Below, piece after piece: positions 10,180-22,900 of a DNA stretch of 64,000 nucleotides (position 1 is its first letter; every line of letters begins with the position of its first letter). Location: assembly GCA_022457155.1 (NCBI GenBank), contig JAJGOT010000089.1, positions 953,501-1,017,500 of the forward strand, written 5' to 3'. This DNA comes from Cladopsammia gracilis. Taxonomy: Eukaryota; Cnidaria; Anthozoa; Scleractinia; Dendrophylliidae. The position numbers and the translations under genes were made by a program. The notes under the pieces were generated by a model. It saw only the letters and a list, made by a program, of their open reading frames with translations, was not told the origin of the DNA and ran no database searches.

Positions 10180-11940
10180 CGGGAACAGTTTGTTGGGTGC
10201 CCTTCATTATTCAGAAAACAATATTTATTCTTGAAACATGTAAACGCTTCAAATATGCTTGTATCTTGTAGGGTAACTTATTGATGAACATCAATAAATG
10301 TGCTTTTTACGCTGACAAGTTTATTCGGTTATTTAAAATGCAGTTTTAACATAATTATCTTCACAGGTACCCCAACCTTACCATACGAGCAGTCGAAGAA
10401 ACTGGCAGGTCACTGAACCGTTGAAAATTATTACGCGGGATGCCTGTGACACACCGCGTTGAAGTTTCGGTTGATTATTCTTCCTCGTCGTCACAAATCG
10501 CAATTTTTTTTTTTTTAAGTTTCCCGAAATCCGCGGGACGTCTCGAGAGAATGCCTGTGTCACATCACAATTCACTTCTGCTCGTGTATTGAATGGCAAA
10601 AGTCTACAGTTTCCACCAATGTGTGAGGCTAGACAGCTTTAACGCGATCGGCGCACTTGCGTGCTTGGTCCTGCTTGTTTCAGTTGGCGTTCAATCTGTG
10701 TACAGCAGATTGTGACTGTTGGGTAGACATTCGAAGTCAATGCTAAATACATGGACCAAAACATCCCGCGTGAAACCCTCTTGTTATAATTCATACCAAG
10801 AGAACAGTCATGAAGTTTATAAGTGTTCGGCCCTCGATCCCAAAGTCTTCGTTTTATTTGGTCAGCTAGCGGTTTGTGACGTTTACAAGATACCAGAGGC
10901 GCAAAAGGAGGCGTTCTCCACGTGCATATCGCACATGCCCAAAATCCTCCCTTCCCCTCTCCGTTTTAGCGCCTATCACATGCTAACATTGAAAGCTAGT
11001 CTAGCTAATGCGTATTTTGATCGCAGGAATCCCAAGCGTAATATAAGAGTTTGCATGGAGAATTCGGATTGATCATGTCATCACAAAATAAACGAGTAAA
11101 TAGGGCTAGTCACCTGTAGCATACCGGTTTGACAGGTTGAGAACAGAACAAAGTTAAATTGTAAGTGCGCACGCTCAGGATGAGAGTGAAATACTTGGCG
11201 AAAAATGATGGCTATATTGAGAACTTAATTGGAAAATTAAGTAGTCGAATAATAAATCCCTTATTTGATGGTTTGACAGAAAATACGGGCTGATAGTTTA
11301 CTCATTGCTCGCATTTTTCTTCACTCCTACGGGGCTCTGAAAAATACTACGTAACTCGTAAAATATCCGCGCGTATTATCTGTCAAACCAGAAGCTTGAT
11401 AAAAGCCAGCAAGTAAAGCAAAGACGCAGAAATTCGCAAACATATACAAAGCTTCGGATTGTTATTTACGCATAAGCTGTGCTTTTGAATAAATTAATTA
11501 CACTGCTTTTAAAGTGGTTTTGATATGTTTTTGCACCCCATATGCATTTTATGTATATCCTAGTAGGTATCAAAATAATAATTCTGACAAAATGTTGGTA
11601 ATTTTTACCTAATTTTTGAACAAAACGGCCTACCCTTTGGGGTAGCAAATTGCATACCTTACACTGGGAGCTACCCCTCCCTCTCTCCCCTTCTCTCTCT
11701 CCTGCCAGTGGCTAGTCTTGTAACAAAACCGCTTCGTTTGTATACAATAACTTAAATATCGTTTATTAGATCCATATAATTTTACAATCTCACGCCTACA
11801 TATATCGTTAACTGTCAACAAACTTAACATCGAAATTCTCCTTATGTAATCAATTCATTGCGAAGGAGGCAAGAAAAGGGAACAAGGAATCAAAAGGAAA
11901 GCCATCGCTATAAGGATATTGAACCAATGACGTTCTAAGC
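10180..11940. other. Non-coding stretch; one unexplained ORF at 10719-11072
   Basis: 10180-10295 is a repeat flank shared with 17160-17260 and 17530-17545. The ORF of 117 codons at 10719-11072 has no domain I recognise, no splice context and no clear coding bias, so I do not call it a gene. The remainder is AT-rich without visible structure. Confidence 0.4.
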
Positions 11941-11943
11941 ACC

Positions 11944-12440
11944 AATAGACCTTTACGGTTGCCAGGGCATGCTGGGTAATCAGGACAAGATGGTGGAAAA
12001 ATCAAAAGTTTGTATGAGAACTCAAAGTCATTTAATTGTTGCAAATTGGATATATTTGTTATTTGTTACTTTACCTTTGAAAAATGTAACTCTTGAGCTT
12101 AAAGATACTACACACTAAATCTGAAATGCACGGCAGTCCTTTGTCACTTTTTAGCAAATGTGACGTCTTCCATACATTTTATGCAATTTTTGTGTTGCCT
12201 GATTACAGAAAATGTATGGAAGAACCCAGGTTTTCTAAAAAGCAACAAATGACTGCTATGCACTCCAGATTTAGTGTGTAGTATCTTTAAGCTCAAGAGT
12301 TACATTTTTCAAAGGTAAAGTGACAAATATATCCAATTTGCAACAATTAAATGACTTTGAGTTCTCATACAAACTTTTGATTTTTCCACCATCTTGTCCT
12401 GATTACCCGGCATGCCCTGGCAATCGTAAAGGGGTCTATT
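11944..12440. mobile_element. Foldback element, about 500-bp inverted repeat
   Basis: Arms of about 175 bp, 11944-12120 and 12265-12440, are almost exact complements (AATAGACCTTTACGGTTGCC at the left; GCAATCGTAAAGGGGTCTAT at the right). The arm TAAAGATACTACACACTAAA appears on both sides of a short, itself partly palindromic centre. No ORF. Confidence 0.9.
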
Positions 12441-13340
12441 AGATGCTCTCACCATTGTGCTACAGGGCGGTTCATGCATGGCGGGCTACCGTATGGCATC
12501 ACATTTTTTGCGGTTCTTTAATTTTTGCTAGACTATTCATAGTCCTCCATTTTTCCGTGCGTTGGTCAAGTTCGATCGTTCAGTTAGTCCAGCCGCCATC
12601 TTGAATGTTACTGTGCGACTAAAACTGGGGAGAGTACAAAACTTACTCAGAGGTGAGGGGTGGGTGTTTTTGTGTACTCTCCCCAGTTCCCCGCGACTTT
12701 CAAGATGGTGGCTGAAGGAAGTATAAAATCGCCAATACGCAAATTTTTCATGCCATATTATAGGCCATTAACGAGGATCATATGCGAGCCTACACAAGTC
12801 CGGCTAAGCTGAGACCCGTAATGTACAATGCGTTTTGTGGATTTGAAGAAGAGAAGATTACGAAGGTCGAGCTCAGTTTCTGTAATAAACAAGGATGGTA
12901 CGATTTTTTTAAAATGCCTTTTAAAACCTCCAAATCCAGCTTAAAACATTGTTATAAACGGATGATTAGTAATTCAGAATACAGGTCGCTAATTATGCAC
13001 TTCAACGAAAGCCTTAAAAAATGTAGAAAATAGAATTAAAAATGACTTTAATTAATAAAAAGCTCTTTCAAACGATTAATGATCACTCTTATTATATATT
13101 ATTCCTTCTAGTCCGTTAGTCGGAACTATATGTTATTGGCCTGATATCTGTTTGGATCCAATATAAATGATCGTCTTGAGGGCCTTTCTAAGGTCGTGTT
13201 TTACTAGCACCCAGTATTGTGGCAAGCCGTTCCAACCTTAACCGGCTTTGGGTGATTTTGGATGAGGTGACCAAACGGAAAACGGTTTACCAAAACTTTT
13301 ATCTGGCCGAACACAAATAATGAAACCAGCCAATCAGATC
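12441..13340. other. Non-coding stretch with small unexplained ORF at 12782-13033
   Basis: Contains a pair of complementary segments around GGGGAGAGTACAAAA (12628) and TTTTTGTGTACTCTCCCC (12667), a small foldback. The 83-codon ORF at 12782-13033 is lysine-rich and followed by AATAAAAAG, but resembles no family I know. It could be a repeat-encoded peptide or chance. Confidence 0.35.
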
Positions 13341-13345
13341 GCGAA

Positions 13346-13750
13346 GAAAAAAAACATGCAACCGGTGCCAAGCGCGGGAAAACATGTAACGATAAATAAA
13401 TATGCATCCTGCTCAGCGTTATTTGTAGTTACGTGAAAAAGTGTTAAGTTTAACGCTGTAAAAAGTGTTAAAAATGAAACTAGACGTTTCGGCACTGCTG
13501 CCTTCATGAGTAGTAAAAATGCGGGAAAACATGTAACCGGTGCAGAGCGCGGGAAAACATGTAACCGGTGCAAAGCGCGGGAAAACATGTAACCGGTGCA
13601 AAGCGCGGAAAAACATGTAACCGGCACAAAGCGCGGGAAAACATGTAACCGGTGCAAAGAGCGGGAAAACATGTAAACTGTTGCCAAGCGCGGGAAAACG
13701 CGCGCAAGTAAAAATACGATATCGCTGGTTTTTGTCAAGCTTCTGATTGG
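13346..13750 (+). repeat. 28-bp minisatellite with E2F-like motif, derived from the CCAAT MITE
   Basis: About seven units of GCGCGGGAAAACATGTAACC plus GGTGCAAA between 13519 and 13700, and one isolated unit at 13352-13390. Flanks carry MITE pieces (CCAATCAGATCGCG, CTTCTGATTGGTTAAAAAGG). It lies just downstream of the coiled-coil gene's stop codon. Confidence 0.85.
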
Positions 13751-13910
13751 TTAAAAAGGCATATCTTCATTGCATGATTTTTTGGAGCCTGTTACAGATC
13801 GGAACAAGACGAAACCGAAGCAGTCAATCGAACAATCGTCTTTAAGGTTAACACCACATTGCACTGATGACCCAAGCCCTTGGATATGACAGGAAAAGGA
13901 CACATTATTT

Positions 13911-16900
13911 CTAGTAGTCCACTAAGCTTCCACTTTTGGAAGGACTCATGGACCGTGAAAACTCTCTCATGGTAGTGGCTAGCTTTTCAAACTCTTCCCA
14001 TTTTATGGATTCCAAGCTCCTCTGCATTCGAACTTTGGATTCCAGATGCGAGCCGCGGGACTCAGCTTCCTCAAGTCTCAACTTGAGTCGCTCGATCTCC
14101 TCGTCCCGCTCGTCAAGCTGTGGAAACAACATGAAAGTATCATGATCAGACGGGATGTCCCACTTGTGCTATCTCTATAACTGGCGGGTTAAGACGAGTT
14201 AACCCGCGGACGGGTTAAGACGAGCGGACGGGTTGAGCGACGCGGACGGGTTAAGACGAGAGACTCGAGGGCCAAACCAAACATAGAGATAGGTGTAGTT
14301 ATTACAGTCACGTTCAAATAACGCAATGAACCAATCATTACGTAAAACTTTGCAAATGGTTTCAAGCGCGGGAAATCATCCAACCGTTTCCAAGTGCAAA
14401 TAAAACTGTTGCTAAGCGCGGGAAAACATCCAAATGTTGCCAAGCGCGGGAAAACGTGCAACCCGTGCCAACCGCTTCCTCTTCGCTGAATAATTGTTAA
14501 ATATCTCTCGATATACATGTTCCATACCTTGGCGTTTAAGTTTGCCACCTCGTCAGTGAGTAGCAGCTTGTCTCTTTTTAGCGCCACGTTTTCTGAGTTT
14601 GTAGAGTCTTGATGTCCTTCCACTTCGTTCAACTCATTACGCAATTGGGTTCGCCTTAAGTTTGCTGCAAGCAAGAAGCATGAAACTCGTTATAATTGTA
14701 GACACCGAATAAAATCGTCAGAGGTTTACCCAGACAACTGGAAACGGCAAAGCCTATCCAGGGAATAAAAAGAAGATAAATAATACCCTGGCTGGAGCAC
14801 CTCTCCAGGGGTGACGAATGGTACCTTCAAAATCGTGGGTCTCGGAAAATTTTGGTTCGGTCTCGAAATCTCGGCAGTTTTTGTTTTAAGTCTCGAAGTC
14901 TCGTTTGGTTGGTGCTTTTTCTGTCTCGGAGTCTCGGACTTTTTTCTTAAAGGTCTCGGAATCTCGGATACTTTTGTCAAGCATTCTAATTCTTCATCCT
15001 TGTTTGTTGTTTGATAGGTGAATCGGATTTTTATAGCACTAAGTCTCGGGCTCGGATTTTATAACGTAGCTGCGGTCGCGGTCTCGAATTTTGAAACAAG
15101 GGTCTCGGCGTCTCGGCGAGTCTCGGATTTATTATTCGCCACCCCTCTCTCTCACTTGTACTTATTGATGTTAGACCGTCAGAAACACAGAATGTCTGGA
15201 TGAACCGCCAAATTTCAGAGATCAACTTCTTTTTTCTACATACAATATCAAAACATAGTCAAGCAAACGGATGACGAAAATATGGAAAATGTTGCTTTGG
15301 GGTACAGCTGAATTCTATTCATGAACATCTTATTTCTTGATAAATAGAGAAAGATGGTATATTTTAAGCTCAGTAATGAAATGACAAAGAAGAACTGTTC
15401 GTCGTGTCACAATAGCCTGTTCCAGGCTCTCAGATAGTGGGGGCGAGCGAAGAAAAAAAGTGAAGTGGGGCTCAATACCCTAAAAGGTACTGCGATAATT
15501 CTTACAGTGGTCATTTTAGATTTTAGCACCCTAAGCGGTACCAATCCGCAAATTTTGATCCCTAAAGGATACGACAAGCACCCCGGTCATTTTAATATGG
15601 GAGCCCCCCCCGGGGGTTCAAACCCATACTGTTTGTGTCTGAAAGTACTGCAAAATTTCCAGCACTATAATTAGATGCATGTCGATCCGTACGACGAATT
15701 AATATTCCAAGCTAACTGCAGCTAGGGGCTAATAGTGTCGGTAGGGTCGCAGCTCTTAGAAGCCCCTATTTTCATTAGCCTTGTAAAACACAGCTGCTAT
15801 TGTTTTTAGGGTTAGGGTCCATTGTTGTGTTGTTTGTCCTATTGTTAGGTCTAAGGGTGGCAAGCCAATGGTCTGAGACCTTCTAAGAGCTGCGACATCA
15901 CCCAATAGTGTTACTTTAAAAAGCCAAAAATTTAAATCAGTGGAAATCGAAAAATAATTGTCTAGTTTTATTTAAAATTGTTCTACTAATGTTCTAAGAG
16001 TAAAAATAAGTGTCTTGGGCTGCAGATGGCCAGGATGGAAACGGATTGCAACTTGAAAAAAATTGTGCCAATGTTTCAAGTTTATCGCCGTGTGTCCAGG
16101 AAAACTCGCTAAAACTCTGATTATGGTTTATTCTGTTTCAAAAATTCCCTTGATACCTTCACTTTAGTTTTCTATAAACATTTCGTGTTTGACAAAGGTA
16201 CTTAGTTTTAATTTGGGGCCGTTTTGACCCAAAGTTCCCATGCATGACAGCTCCTTTAAAGGCTTACCTTCTAGGGACGCCTGTTCCTCTCTTGATAGCT
16301 GAAAGAATCAATGCAGGATTAATGGGTTTAATTACCGAGCATGCGTTATAAGGGCTATCACACCAGATTTTAGTACAGTGAAGCCTGGGCCCCATTTTTA
16401 GCGGACACCACTGCCTTGTACCCAGACGTCTCTCTGCTGAAAAACAATGGGCGCGCAAGGGAGGAAGGGAACGCGAAACAGCGAGAGACCGTTTCTTTCT
16501 CCTTCCCGTGGTCCCTCGCGCTTCGCGCTCATCACCAGTCGCTCGCGCCCTCGCGCTTGTCACACGAAACGCCTGAGGAGGAGGCTGCGGACAGCATCTA
16601 TTAAGCGGACGCGGACACCAAAATTAGTTATCATCTGCATGTACTTCTAAAAGCGTGTTTTCCGGTAAAAGGTAGTTCAACGCGATACAGACAGTTGCGA
16701 ATTAGGCTTATGAATTAAAATCTAATGAAATTAGTACGTGTGGGTATAATAATTGTTGAGATGTAAGATGGACTCAATAATTAACTATTATTGTGCAATG
16801 TATCAGAACCTGTATCAAGCGGACACCCTGTATCCCAGGGAGGGGGGGGGGGGGGGGACTCCCATATAGAAATGACGGGGGTGCTCGTCGGAAATTTTCG

Positions 16901-19900
16901 AAAAACACCCTAAAAGGTACCAGAATCTCGTTTGATGGGCGTGGCTCAAAATTTTTTTACCCCTAAGAAGTACCAATTCTAAAACTACACATGTCATATT
17001 CTGTCATATTTTTTCGGCTCATACCCTAAAAGGTACCTCGATAATTCTAACGGTGGTCATTTTAGATTTTAACACTCAAAGCAGTACCAATCTGCAAATG
17101 TTGACCCCTAAAAGGTACGACGAGTACCCCTGTCATTTTTATATTGAAGTGAGTCCCTCCCTCGGGAACAATTCGTTGGGTCCTTCATTATTCAGGAAAC
17201 AATATTTATTCTTGGAACATGCAAAGGGCTTCAATTATGCTTGTATCTTGTAGGGTAATTTATTGATCAATCAATCAATCAATCAATCAAAATCTTTATT
17301 TATACACGGTTAAAAATATCAGTATTTATAATATAAAAAAGCAGTTCACTGTTTTACATATTTGCCGTGTGAGAGTCCGATAGGGAAAACCATTCACTGA
17401 TACCTTTTTTAAAAAGGCTCAGTGATTGAGTTGTTCTTAGTTCCTCTGGAAGGTTATTCCACAGAAAAGCTCCACTGCAGCTAAAGCTTCGCTTAAGGTA
17501 GTCAGTTCTCGGCTTAGGTAATGCCAGTCTTTGTTTTATGAACATCAATAGCCGGCGGTATGAGTGAATTGTTGGCAGCGCTACAGCGATCTTTCCACAG
17601 GTTTTCGCTTTTGTTTCTTACAGAAATTCAATTTACCTTTTATCGGGGGATCGTTCTTTTTTTTTTTTTTTTTTTTTTTTTGGGGGGGGGGGGGGGGGGG
17701 TGTCACTATTTTCGGGAACTGCTAACAACCGTCAAATTTGATCGCTACTTTCAGATGACTTTACGGTACCTTCTCAAGCGTTCCCCTGTGGTTATGTTGC
17801 TCAAGCGTCAAGAGTTCTTTGGTTCGTTCTAACTCCTGTTGTAGATGTTTTTCGCTCTCTTTCAGTGTTACAAGTTCTTGAATGTTGGCTTGTCGACGAA
17901 AATCTTTTTCGTCTTTGTGAGCACGGTCCTGTATGAAAAAAAAAATGGTACACAATAAATCCATTTGTACGCGATCAAGTTTTTTGAAGCCTGTCAATTT
18001 TCTCAGACCTCCTTACACCAAACAAGGTGGATTTTCTCAATGGGACACTGTCCCGGAGCCGAATTAACGAATTTTGCTTACTTAATTTCCATGTTATATC
18101 ACCAAATGTCACAAAATATACAACTAAAATGGATAAAAAGATTTTACAGAGCAAAACAAAAGCAGTAGTTTGGGGAAAAAGTGCAGGATTACAAGGATGG
18201 AAGTGGATTACAGTTCATCAACCAGATGAATTTTGAGGAGTTTTAGCATTGTTTTGTCTCTCTAGTCCACATTTTTTCCGTTCATCATTTTTAGCGATTT
18301 GTTCTCCCTATTTCAAGATAATGAAGCAAGCTTAAAGCAAGCTCCTGACTATAATCATGAAAACACGATAGATCACCTGGACACTGTCCCTTAAATTACA
18401 CTTATCACGACCACTTCCCTAAAGGCAAACAAACACTCACCATATCTATTTGCTTTCTTAGTTCGATGACTTGAGCCGATATAGCGGCATTTTCTTTTAT
18501 TAACGATGTGCAGTCGTCTTGAATCTAGAAAGAACAGAGACTTGTATTAGTTTTAAAGGGAACCTCCATTGTTATAACAAACTGACGTAAAATTGTTGGA
18601 AATAAAGTCTAAATTTCGTATTTTTTTATTTGCGTTCATAGCTTTTGGCGATTGGTTCTCCCTATTTGAAGAAAATAAATCAAGTTTAAAGCAAACTCCT
18701 GGCCATATTAATCATGAAAACACGATATATCACACGAACCGTGTGAGGTGACCACGCTTTTTAAGTGGGTCGTTGCTATACATTGCAACGCGCCAACTTC
18801 GTAAAATGCAAGTTTTTTTTTCCTGTGCCACTTGATGTTTTCCTATCGAAAGGATTTGAATAGTCAACCAAACGCGTTTGAAAATATGAGTTTGAAAAAC
18901 AACACTCTTGACATGCAATGCATGAGACAGTCCCCTAAAGGTCACCAAATGTTACGCATCACACCATCCAGTTCTCTTTCATTTCACACAATGTATATTT
19001 ATGTCACGCATCACGCCATCCAGTTCTCTTTCATTTCACACAATGTATATTTATGTCACGTATCGTTTGAGAAACAAAATTTGCTTTGATGAATTTAAAT
19101 GTAAAAACGTTCTCTGGCTAAAAAAAAAAATTAAAAATCCGAACTTTCGGCTGCCTGTACTGCAGACTTCGAAAACTGCAGTACAGGCAGTACAGTGCAG
19201 TAGAAAACTGCAGAACTGGGAGCCGAAAGATCGGATTTTTAAATTTTTTTAGCCAGAGAACGTTTTTACATTTACTCATTATGATTAACCCTGGCTACGG
19301 TTCTTCAATTTTCTTAAAAATTGCTTTATTTGACTTTAGTCCAAACAGCCCACTTGTGAAGCCGTAATCGGCTACTTGTCTTTCACTAGGATGTAAAACA
19401 GATAGGCACAAAGCACCAGTGAGTGCTTTTGTCCTTTTGTTTATTTCATTCAGTCAGTGACGTGTCCGTGGTACCTTGTTTCTGAGGCTTCTGTCCTGCT
19501 CGGCATTTATTTCTTTTTCTTTCAGCTGAAGTCGAAGCTGCCGTATTTCTTCCTGGAAAGAATTGAAAAAAGTTTTCCAACAAAAACATTCGCTAATGAA
19601 ATGACAAACTGTAAGTAAATGTGAGAGGGACAGTAATTAAAAGTGGTATGGACTACATGTACAAACAAGCCGATCACGAACGCTCATCAAAACTTTTTTG
19701 TTTGCTATTAAACTGGAATAATTACCTATTTTTAACCTCATCGCCTACTGCCAGTGAGAATTTCCGTTAAAACAAGTATGTTTTTATGGATTATGAAAAT
19801 AACTACAAGTAAGCGGTAAGAGGAAAAAGCCCCCGGAGAAAAAAGTAACGTTTTTAACCAGAAGATTTTATTATCATTCAGATTCCTTCGAATCTTGTCA

Positions 19901-22900
19901 CAAAAAGAAACCTCCTTTAGGAAATTGCTATCATCTGTGATTTTAAAGGGACACTGTCACCTATTTTTGGTATTACTTTGAAAAGCCAAAAAACATATTT
20001 GTTTGAATGGAAACCTTAAAATAATAGTCCAGTTTTGTTAAAAAATACTCTATCAATACACGGAAACTAGTATTCGTTATATTTGGCTGCGGATGGCCAG
20101 GATGGAAATGGATTGCAACTTGAAAAAATTCCAATTTTTTCAAGTTCCTCCCAAGAGTCGTGGAAAAATCGCAGAAAAACTTATTATGGTTTGTTCTTCC
20201 TTGAAGAAATCACTTGATATTATCTTCTTGGTGTTCTAAAAGTAAAGTAATTTTATGTTTGAGCAAAGTTACTTTGTCATATATTTAGTGTATTTTGACC
20301 AAAACACAGCAAAATCTGCCTGACAATGCCCCTTAAGTGACACTAAAGGCTGGTTCTCATATAATCGTCCCGGTCGTCCGAGTCGTTTCAAAAAGTGCAC
20401 GGACGATCGGGACGATTATATGAGAACACTTCTGAGACGACCCGGGACGATCGCAAACGACCCGGACGACTGGGACGATCGTGGTCGCTTGGATAGGACT
20501 GTCTTCTATCCGGACGACTGGGACGATCGTTAAAAATCGGGGACGATCATATGAGAACTACTCTCAGGCGACCGGGACGACTGAGGCGATCGAAGCGACC
20601 CAAATCTACCCCAGAATGCAGTATTATTGCCCAAAACATGTTGTCGGACACAGTTTACGACTGCGCTATTGACGTTCGAGACGACCGGGACGATCATATG
20701 AGAACCCAAATCGCTTGAGTCGTCCCGATCGTCTGAGTCGTTTGCAAAAAACTTTTGAAACGACTCGGACGACCGGGACGACCGGGACGATTATATGAGA
20801 ACCAGCCTTTAAAACGGTGACACAGCCTCTTAGTGGACTCACTGACAGTGCTCCTATAAATCCATCATTTAAGCCACACAGTGTGTGACTCCTTACCCTG
20901 AGTGCTCGCCCCAACTCTTCTTTTGTCTTCGCTTGCGAGTCAAAGAACTTGTCATCCATTTCTTGTAGCTGGGTCTTCAGCCTTAAACATTCTGCTCTTT
21001 TCTCTTCCAGCTCGATTCTAAGATTGTTAAAATCCTCAGTCTTGCGATCAAGCTGAGTGTAAAAGAGAATGTAAACGAGAAATTATCAAAGTAATTACAG
21101 TACCACCGGGCGGTGTGCGTCACGACTTGCAATGCCCCATGGGTAAATTTGTGTAGCGGCTCATTTTCCCTTCGTCTCGACGGAGTGAGCATCTCCTACG
21201 TTTGCGTTATTTAGCCTGAATTTAAATCTAACGCCTTTTCTTTGGTAAAGTAATCAAATATACAAGTCTACAAACGCAAAACTACTTCGTAAAGGCGGGT
21301 TTTTCTTTTTCTCAGAGACACTATTCTGATTTGAATCGAAACACACAATCCGTTAATAAACAAGGCAACCGGAAAGGTCAAATTTATGCACGGGTCAACG
21401 CCGCGAGGCCTAAATCACGCAAAGACCGCTCCACGTATTAGTCGTATTATACAGAACAAGCACTGCAAACGCCGACAAAAGAAGTCACTTTGAACATCAA
21501 AACCTATGAAAGTTTGAATGTTTTCTTCCTTCAACGATAATTGAGGAAAAATAGGCCGAAAAAAGACCAAACAAGAAGATGATAAAGGCCGCGCGTGACC
21601 GCCGCGTGGGCGCAGAAAATTATTGTTACTCACCAGGGGACCTTAGGCGAGTTGGTGAACTTATCAATTTTGAACGGCTTCAACCAAGAAAACTAAAAGG
21701 GGTAGACCCGGGTAGACCCCAAAATTCTCAAAGAAGAAAGGCTAAATTAACTGTATGTCCCAAATTATTGACGAAAAACAAACGTGTAAAGGAGTGAGAA
21801 GTTTAAGAAAACGTGTGAAAGTTCAGTTTACGATAATGTGGCAATTGAACCGAGTAGGTTTACTTTGAGATCAGCTAAGGTAGTCATTGTGCTCGAATGT
21901 AACATTTAATTGTAGCCATAACGAAGAAGGGATATTTCTCTTTAATTCTGCCTGAAAACATTTTCAATCGACATGCTGAAATCCTTGAAAAGGAACAATT
22001 TTTTCAACTCCACGCGCTGAAATAGCTTCTTGTTTGCCGCGAGGACTATTGTTTAAACAACGGCTTGCTATTGGTCAAATCTCGTGACGCACACCGCCTG
22101 CAGTACCACTTGAAAGTATTAGTGCATTTGCCGCGGTTTCGCCGAGGTCAAACCGCAGTTTTGGGCTGCAGTTTGACCGCAGAAAAACTTCATCTGACCT
22201 CGTTAAAAACCCCAGGAGTTCATCTCGTTTTTTACTTGTGGCTGGAAAAACCGCGGTAATGAATAGGACGCGGTCGTGTTTGAATAGCATGTTGTTTCCT
22301 TCGTTTTGAAGTTAATTAACAACAATAGGTGAGACGTGACGCTCCGATGATTTGAACCTTTATCAGTGTCAGAAATAGAACTGAGTCAGAAACTAACAAG
22401 ATGAAACTGATCAAATGTTAGAAGCGTGGTGCCCTGGGTATCAGAGAACCTTTTTACAGGTTTTCTTGCGGTGCACTTTCTCATGGCGAAAATATTAAAG
22501 GAGTGTAATATGAGGGAGATGAGAGCGCGAGAAAGGCCACTGGCACCAAATTAGGGACGGACCATTTAATTTTTGTGGGGGTGGGGGGTGGGGGTTTGGG
22601 CAATTACCAAAAAAAATTCCTGCAGAAGAAATTTAAAAGAAAAAACACCCGTGCACAAGAAAGCACGTGAAAAAAATTCAAGCATTTTGGTAAAAAAAAA
22701 TTCTTGCAAATAGTGATGCTAAGAAAAAAATTCATACTCAGAAGAAATCGCCCACCCCCCCCCCCCCCCCCCCCCCCCACCACAAAAATTAAATGGTCAG
22801 TCCCTTAGGGTACAAGCGTGGGGACAAAGAAAACACCTAATTTCCCAATAAGAATGAAACCCAATTGCCTTCTGATAACTCAGTCCAGATGTTCAATCCA

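Noticed and set aside
10719..11072. 117-codon plus-strand ORF
   Set aside because: No recognised domain, no exon partners, no regulatory context; left as unexplained.
13334..13738. Overlapping minus-strand ORFs with FPRALHRLHV-type repeats
   Set aside because: Period-28 minisatellite read in several frames; no domain or splice support.
20666..20959. 97-codon minus-strand ORF partly inside the coiled-coil gene
   Set aside because: It runs from exon 7 through intron into the TAAAGGCTGG element; only the exon part is real.
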